A program made the translations under genes and the position numbers. The notes below the pieces were generated by a model. That model did not search any database. It saw only the letters and a program-made list of their open reading frames with translations, and was not told where the DNA came from. Shown here in pieces: positions 5,517-8,982 of a stretch of DNA of 8,982 bases. This stretch comes from an uncultured Collinsella sp. GTDB taxonomy: Bacteria; Actinomycetota; Coriobacteriia; Coriobacteriales; Coriobacteriaceae. The stretch's first letter is position 1. Each line of letters begins with the position of its first letter. The stretch covers positions 1 to 8,982 of the forward strand of contig CABSMN010000032.1 of NCBI GenBank assembly GCA_902478765.1. Direction: 5' to 3'.

Positions 5517-6407
5517 ATGAGTGATTTTGTCCTGACCTGTGAATCCGCCGCCGATCGAACTCGGGAGTTCTTTGAATCGCGCAATATCCCTGTCGTGTGT
5601 TTTCATTACGAGATCGACGATGTTGTCTATACGGACGATCTGTATCAGTCGATTACGCCGGACGAGTTTTTTGCCCAGATTGCCGCAGGCGCCATGCCCA
5701 AGACGTCTCAGGTGAGCGTGGGTGAGTACGAGGAGTTTTGGGAGCCGCTTGTTGCCGAGGGTAAAGACGTGCTGCACCTGACGTTGTCGTCGGGTATTTC
5801 GGGTACGTATGGCTCGGCTTGCGTTGCGGCGCAGATGCTCGCGGATCGCTATCCCCAGGGCGGCAAGGTGCGCGTCATCGATTCGCTGGCGGCGTCTTCG
5901 GGCTTTGGCCTGCTGGCGGAATGTGCCGCCGACGTGCGCGATAGCGGGGCTTCACTCGACGAGACGGCTGCCTGGATCGAGGAGCACAAGCTCAACCTGC
6001 ACCACTGGTTCTTCTCGACCGATCTGTCGAGCTACCTGCGCGGCGGTCGCATTTCGGCTGCGAGCGCGATCATCGGCACGGCGCTTAAGATTTGCCCGCT
6101 TATGACGGTCGATTGCGAAGGTGGGCTGTCGCCACGTGAGAAGATTCGCACTAAGAAGCGCGCGATTTCCGAGATGGCTAAGACCATGATGGCACACGTG
6201 CAGGACGGTGCGGATTATTCGGGTAAGTGCGTCATATCGCACTCGGCGTGCCGCGAGGATGCCGAGGCAGTTGCGGCGCTGATCGAGGAACAGATTCCGC
6301 AGCTTAAAGGCAAGATTGAGATCAATAACATCGGTACTCTGATTGGCTCGCATACCGGACCTGGTACGGTGGCGCTCTTCTTTATGGGCGACAAGCGCGT
6401 GGATTAG
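5517..6407 (+). CDS. DegV family fatty-acid-binding protein (FakB-like)
   Basis: DegV/FakB proteins bind one fatty acid and, where the kinase FakA is present, present it for phosphorylation so that host or recycled fatty acids can enter phospholipid synthesis. The 296-residue length is typical. Family motifs are visible: TSQVSVGEYEEFW at 63-75, LTLSSGISGTYGSA at 88-101, the DLSSYLRGGRIS segment near 169-180, and GSHTGPGTVALFF at 277-289, whose His is the conserved lipid-carboxylate-side residue. ATG at 5517 is chosen because AAGGAG (5505-5510) lies six bases upstream; ATG at 5499 would place this ribosome site inside the gene. No fakA-like gene is in the window, which is common because fakB paralogues are often unlinked. 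Lipid specificity cannot be read from the sequence. Confidence 0.95.
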   Translation: MSDFVLTCESAADRTREFFESRNIPVVCFHYEIDDVVYTDDLYQSITPDEFFAQIAAGAMPKTSQVSVGEYEEFWEPLVAEGKDVLHLTLSSGISGTYGSACVAAQMLADRYPQGGKVRVIDSLAASSGFGLLAECAADVRDSGASLDETAAWIEEHKLNLHHWFFSTDLSSYLRGGRISAASAIIGTALKICPLMTVDCEGGLSPREKIRTKKRAISEMAKTMMAHVQDGADYSGKCVISHSACREDAEAVAALIEEQIPQLKGKIEINNIGTLIGSHTGPGTVALFFMGDKRVD

Positions 6408-6448
6408 TTTGCCCCATCACATCGCTGCATGATTGCTCAAACGAAAAC

Positions 6449-6476
6449 GGCCCGCCTCACGTTTGTGGGGCGGGCC
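6449..6476. terminator. Bidirectional terminator between convergent genes
   Basis: GGCCCGCCTCAC (6449-6460) pairs with GTGGGGCGGGCC (6465-6476) through a 12-bp stem with one G-U pair and a four-base loop. On the plus strand it is followed by TTGCTGTT, and on the minus strand by GTTTTCGTTT. It sits in the 81-base gap between the DegV gene and the convergent TIM-barrel gene and probably serves both. Confidence 0.85.
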
Positions 6477-6488
6477 TTGCTGTTGGGG

Positions 6489-7580
6489 TTAGCGTTTCTT
6501 TCCGCGGAAGAAGAAGCCGTGCAGCGAGGGCTTGAGTCCACGGTTGGCGCGACGCTCCTCGATATGATCGTGGATCGAGGCGACGCGCTCGATGACCTCG
6601 TCGGGAATCGGCACGTCGGGATTCATGTTCTCGACCTGGCTGACCTCGGCGGCGGAGACCTGGTCGATAATGGGCACATCGTCGTGCGAGATGACAGGTG
6701 TGGCGTCTTCCTTCATCTTGCGATAACGCTGCATCATGTCGGTCTGTAGCTGCTGGGCCGAAGGCGGCGTCCAGATGATGGCGTTGGCGCCGGCGGCGAT
6801 GGTTTCACGGATGCTCTCGGGCGTCTTGCCGCCCGGCGCGATGAGCGGCAGGTTGGGATAGTGCTTGCGCAGCTCGCGTAGGACCTGGGGCGTGTTCTTG
6901 CCGGCGGCGATGTTGAGAATCTTGGCTCCAGCGCGCACCTTGGCGTGGGCATCGTCGTCGCAGCGAACGACCGTGGCGATGACGGGGATGTCGGCGATGT
7001 TGGTGATGTGCTCGACCATCTCGGCGGTGGCGGGGGAGTTGACCACACAGCCCGCCGCGCCCTGCATCTCGGAGACGGCTGCCATCTGAACGGAGCGCTT
7101 GCCGGTGGTGGTGCCACCGCCCACGCCTACGAAGACCGGGCACTCGGCGACGGTCAGCAGCGCCTGCGTAATGGCGGGCTGCGGCGTGAAGGGGTAAACG
7201 GCAAAGACGGCATCGGCGTTGGAGTTGCGGATGACCGCGACGTCGGTGGTGTAGATGAGCGATTTGATACGACGGCCGAAGAGCGTGAAGCCGCTGGCCT
7301 CCTCGATCTCGTCGGGCATGCGAAGGGCCGCCTTGCGCAGGCGCCCGTCGATGGGTAGCGGCTCCATGGGGAGCAGTCCGTTGGGGGTCACGGCTACCTG
7401 GGGCTCGGTGAACTCGTCTGCGAGCTCGACCTCGGAGAAATCGACCGAGGCGACGATGTCCTCGTGAACCTCGGCGGGCACATCGATGGGGGCTTGGTCG
7501 TTTGCCGCGGCAGGCGTGTCGAAGGAGCTGGTTCCGACGAAGGCGTCGACGCGCTCATTTAGATCGTTGAGGGTATCCAT
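6489..7580 (-). CDS. Conserved TIM-barrel protein of unknown function
   Basis: The 363-residue protein is probably cytoplasmic. Residues 1-80 are acidic and Pro/Ala-rich, likely disordered (for example DFSEVELADEFTEPQ). From about 98 the sequence alternates beta strands and helices like a phosphate-binding TIM barrel: FTLFGRRIKSLIYTTDVAVI, NADAVFAVYPFTPQPAI, CPVFVGVGGGTTTGKRS (148-163), GCVVNSPA, IPVIATVV, AKILNIAAGKNTP, LPLIAPGGKTPESI (244-257) and AGANAIIWTPPSA (263-275). GGGTTTGK and PGGKTPES resemble phosphate-gripping loops of barrels such as IMPDH or ThiG. I recall similar proteins in Firmicutes carrying only a vague hydrolase label, and I cannot assign a reaction. A basic C-terminal tail ends RGKKR. 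The ATG at 7580 is the natural start, but its ribosome site is weak (GAGC). It converges on the DegV gene. Confidence 0.88.
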   Translation of the reverse strand: MDTLNDLNERVDAFVGTSSFDTPAAANDQAPIDVPAEVHEDIVASVDFSEVELADEFTEPQVAVTPNGLLPMEPLPIDGRLRKAALRMPDEIEEASGFTLFGRRIKSLIYTTDVAVIRNSNADAVFAVYPFTPQPAITQALLTVAECPVFVGVGGGTTTGKRSVQMAAVSEMQGAAGCVVNSPATAEMVEHITNIADIPVIATVVRCDDDAHAKVRAGAKILNIAAGKNTPQVLRELRKHYPNLPLIAPGGKTPESIRETIAAGANAIIWTPPSAQQLQTDMMQRYRKMKEDATPVISHDDVPIIDQVSAAEVSQVENMNPDVPIPDEVIERVASIHDHIEERRANRGLKPSLHGFFFRGKKR

Positions 7581-7771
7581 GGAAGCTCGATTCTATGTGA
7601 TGACGGCCGGCGCGATGCAGCCGGAATTGCGAATGCTAAATCGTTTGACGAGTTGATTTTTCCCCGCCGCGCCATCCGTTAGACCGAAGGGCCGGCGAAC
7701 GTGAAGGAGCTGTGGTGGCGGGTATTGAGGTGCTATCTTGAATGTCCCGTTTAAAAGAGAGGTGACGCGGT
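7581..7771. other. Divergent intergenic region, no gene seen
   Basis: This 191-base gap separates the minus-strand TIM-barrel gene from the plus-strand small membrane protein gene. Apart from the SD for the latter (AGAGGTGA, 7758-7765) I find no convincing promoter pair. TAGAAT on the minus strand, about ten bases before the TIM-barrel ATG, is a possible -10 without a good -35. Confidence 0.5.
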
Positions 7772-7942
7772 ATGGAATTGACAGCAATGTTTGGCTCGAT
7801 TGGCCTGTGTGTGGGCGCAATCGTTGCCGCCGCGGTCATCTACTATGTGGTCACGGCCATTAAGGGCAAAAGGGCCGAACGCAAGGAGCGCGCGATGCTT
7901 AAACAGCATCGCGACCAGCAGGGCAAACGCGCACGGAGATAG
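7772..7942 (+). CDS. Small single-pass membrane protein
   Basis: The gene encodes 56 residues (MELTAMFGSIGLCVG at the start, ending QQGKRARR). Residues 8-30 form one hydrophobic helix (through GAIVAAAVIYYVV). A strongly basic cytoplasmic tail of about 26 residues follows, rich in Lys, Arg and Gln. AGAGGTGA (7758-7765), almost the full anti-Shine-Dalgarno complement, lies six bases before the ATG, which is the best reason to accept so short a gene. I do not recognise the family. The basic tail could contact lipid head groups, nucleic acid or a partner protein, but this is speculation. The gene ends 24 bases before the stop of the convergent methyltransferase gene. Confidence 0.8.
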   Translation: MELTAMFGSIGLCVGAIVAAAVIYYVVTAIKGKRAERKERAMLKQHRDQQGKRARR

Positions 7943-7967
7943 CTTGTTGAGTTTTGGATCCGTGCGC
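7929..7967. terminator. Candidate bidirectional hairpin at convergent gene ends
   Basis: GCGCACGGA (7929-7937) pairs perfectly with TCCGTGCGC (7959-7967) around a 21-base loop. The stem covers the 3' ends of both convergent coding regions, and the small gene's stop codon lies in the loop. The U tracts are weak on both sides, so efficiency is doubtful. Confidence 0.4.
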
Positions 7968-8941
7968 TAGCTGCGTTTTCGGATCAGGGCAATGTAGAAG
8001 CCCTCAAATTCGCGGCTGGGCGGAATGGTGAGCGTGCCGGGCAGGCCGTTGGCGATGGCCGATACCTGACCCGCGGCAATGGCCTCGGTCAGGGCGTTGG
8101 ACTCGATGCGCGGCTCCTCGCCAGCTTCCTGGGCGCGGCGTGCCTCACTTTCGCTTGGCGTGCCGTCGAGGGGGATGAGCTCGCAGTCCATATGCTTGTC
8201 GAGGGCCTCTTGCAGGGCGTCCTCGTTTTCCTGCGGCAAGATCGAACAAGTCGAATAGACGAGCGTGCCGCCCGGTTTGAGGGCTCCCATGGCGCGGTCC
8301 AGAAGTGCTCGCTGCGAGCGGGCACACTTGCTCAGCAACTGCTCGGTCAGGCCGCGCAGGCTTTTCTCGTTGCCGCTGATGACGGTGCCCGTGCCGGTGC
8401 AGGGAGCGTCGAGCAGGATGCGGTCAAAGCGGAAGAACTCGTCGAGCTCTCGTGCGTCGATGCGCATGACGGGCACGTTTTTTGCGCCTTGGCGGTGGAG
8501 GTTGGCTTCGAGCTTCTCGGCGCGGGGAATGCTCATCTCGCAGGCGGTAAGGTGCGCCTGTCCCTGCGTGAGGGCGGCGATCTGCGTCGTCTTGCCACCG
8601 GGGGCCGCGCACATGTCCAGGATGTCCTCGCCTGCCTGGGCGCCCAGGACCAACGGCGGCATCATGGACGACAGACTTTGCAAGTAGATCTTGCCGTCGC
8701 GGTAGATGTCGAGGTCCCACAGGTCGGAAACCTGGGCCTCGGGCAGGATGAAGGCGTCTGGGTACCAGGTGACGGGGTTGTGGGCGATGCCGGCGGCATC
8801 GAGCGCCGCAGCGATGTCCTCGGCGGTTGCCTTGAGCGTGTTGGCGCGCAGCGTGACCGGGCGTGTGGCCGCGGCGCCGAAGCCCTCGATCATGAGCTCG
8901 GCATCGGCAGGCGCATAGGCGCCGGCGACCGTGTCGACCAT
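7967..8941 (-). CDS. RsmB/NOP family RNA m5C methyltransferase (5' partial)
   Basis: This S-adenosylmethionine-dependent enzyme makes 5-methylcytosine in RNA, most likely 16S rRNA. From the Met at 8941, 324 genomic residues remain. Motifs of the NOL1/NOP2/Sun fold are clear: PVTLRANTLK (28-37, pre-domain), DILDMCAAPGGKTTQIAAL (106-124, SAM-binding motif I), DAPCTGTG (178-185, motif IV with Cys181) and YSTCSILPQENE (229-240, motif VI with Cys232). Cys232 is the expected covalent nucleophile and Cys181 the releasing Cys. The chain ends with EGFYIALIRKRS, the normal last strand of the catalytic domain, so no C-terminal PUA-like extension is present. The N-terminus is lost at the adapter junction, so whether it carried an RsmB-type NusB domain is unknown. 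In-frame codons beyond 8941 (reading YKRQ) come from adapter sequence. Confidence 0.94.
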   Translation of the reverse strand: MVDTVAGAYAPADAELMIEGFGAAATRPVTLRANTLKATAEDIAAALDAAGIAHNPVTWYPDAFILPEAQVSDLWDLDIYRDGKIYLQSLSSMMPPLVLGAQAGEDILDMCAAPGGKTTQIAALTQGQAHLTACEMSIPRAEKLEANLHRQGAKNVPVMRIDARELDEFFRFDRILLDAPCTGTGTVISGNEKSLRGLTEQLLSKCARSQRALLDRAMGALKPGGTLVYSTCSILPQENEDALQEALDKHMDCELIPLDGTPSESEARRAQEAGEEPRIESNALTEAIAAGQVSAIANGLPGTLTIPPSREFEGFYIALIRKRS

Positions 8942-8982
8942 CTGTCTCTTATACACATCTCCGAGCCCACGAGACTACGCTG
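8942..8982. other. Nextera adapter with partial i7 index
   Basis: CTGTCTCTTATACACATCT (8942-8960) is the full 19-base Tn5 mosaic end. CCGAGCCCACGAGAC (8961-8975) is the Nextera read-2 adapter stem. The last seven bases, TACGCTG, sit where the i7 index belongs; from memory they fit index N721. This is unremoved library sequence, not genome. Confidence 0.98.

Noticed and set aside
5322..5777. Minus-strand frame across the control region and the start of the DegV gene
   Set aside because: It overlaps a clear gene and its promoter, has no family-like sequence and no good ribosome site.
7593..7839. Two minus-strand frames in the gap before the small membrane gene
   Set aside because: They lack convincing ribosome sites and one overlaps the better-supported small gene on the other strand.
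8942..8956. GTG start giving MYKRQ for the methyltransferase
   Set aside because: All of these codons lie in adapter sequence; the genomic frame stops at 8941.
1..8960. Inverted 16-19 base ends resembling terminal inverted repeats of a transposon
   Set aside because: They are the synthetic Tn5 mosaic end, with Nextera stem and index-position bases beyond it. No transposase lies between them.

Overview
The window looks like a metagenomic contig of about 8.9 kb from a moderately high-GC Gram-positive bacterium. The best guess is a gut actinobacterium of the Coriobacteriia, such as Collinsella. This rests on gene content and style: a class 3 (Firmicutes-type) fructose-1,6-bisphosphatase, a DegV lipid-binding protein, surface proteins with Lys/Ser/Asp-rich wall-spanning linkers, GtrA proteins and purine-rich Shine-Dalgarno sites. 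It is an inference, with no marker gene to prove it. Both ends are artificial: bases 1-16 and 8942-8982 match Illumina Nextera (Tn5 mosaic-end) adapter sequence. The first and last genes are therefore cut by library fragmentation, and the last open frame reads into adapter.

Layout. (1) 19-2019, plus strand: two adjacent surface-protein genes. The first is the 3' part of a protein with a probable beta-propeller end, one InlB-type B-repeat, a Gly-rich then Lys/Ser/Asp-rich stalk and a C-terminal membrane anchor. The second has an N-terminal membrane anchor, a similar stalk and a C-terminal DUF4430 (transcobalamin-C-like) domain. A strong terminator closes this unit at 2042-2079. (2) 2119-5196, minus strand: fbp followed by two tandem GtrA-family four-helix membrane proteins, closed by a near-ideal terminator at 2119-2152. 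(3) 5197-5516: a divergent control region holding several palindromes, a 10-bp direct repeat and a tiny SD-led reading frame. (4) 5517-6407, plus strand: a DegV/FakB-like protein, convergent with (5) 6489-7580, minus strand: a conserved TIM-barrel protein of unknown role with an acidic N-terminal extension. The two share a bidirectional terminator hairpin at 6449-6476. (6) 7772-7942, plus strand: a 56-residue single-pass membrane protein. (7) 7967-8941, minus strand: most of an RsmB/NOP-family RNA m5C methyltransferase, truncated at its N-terminus by the contig end.

Most genes are core metabolism or housekeeping and do not form one obvious pathway. The surface-protein pair and the regulatory architecture between fbp and degV are the parts least explained by known families. 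I saw no rRNA, tRNA, CRISPR array, natural insertion sequence or phage gene.
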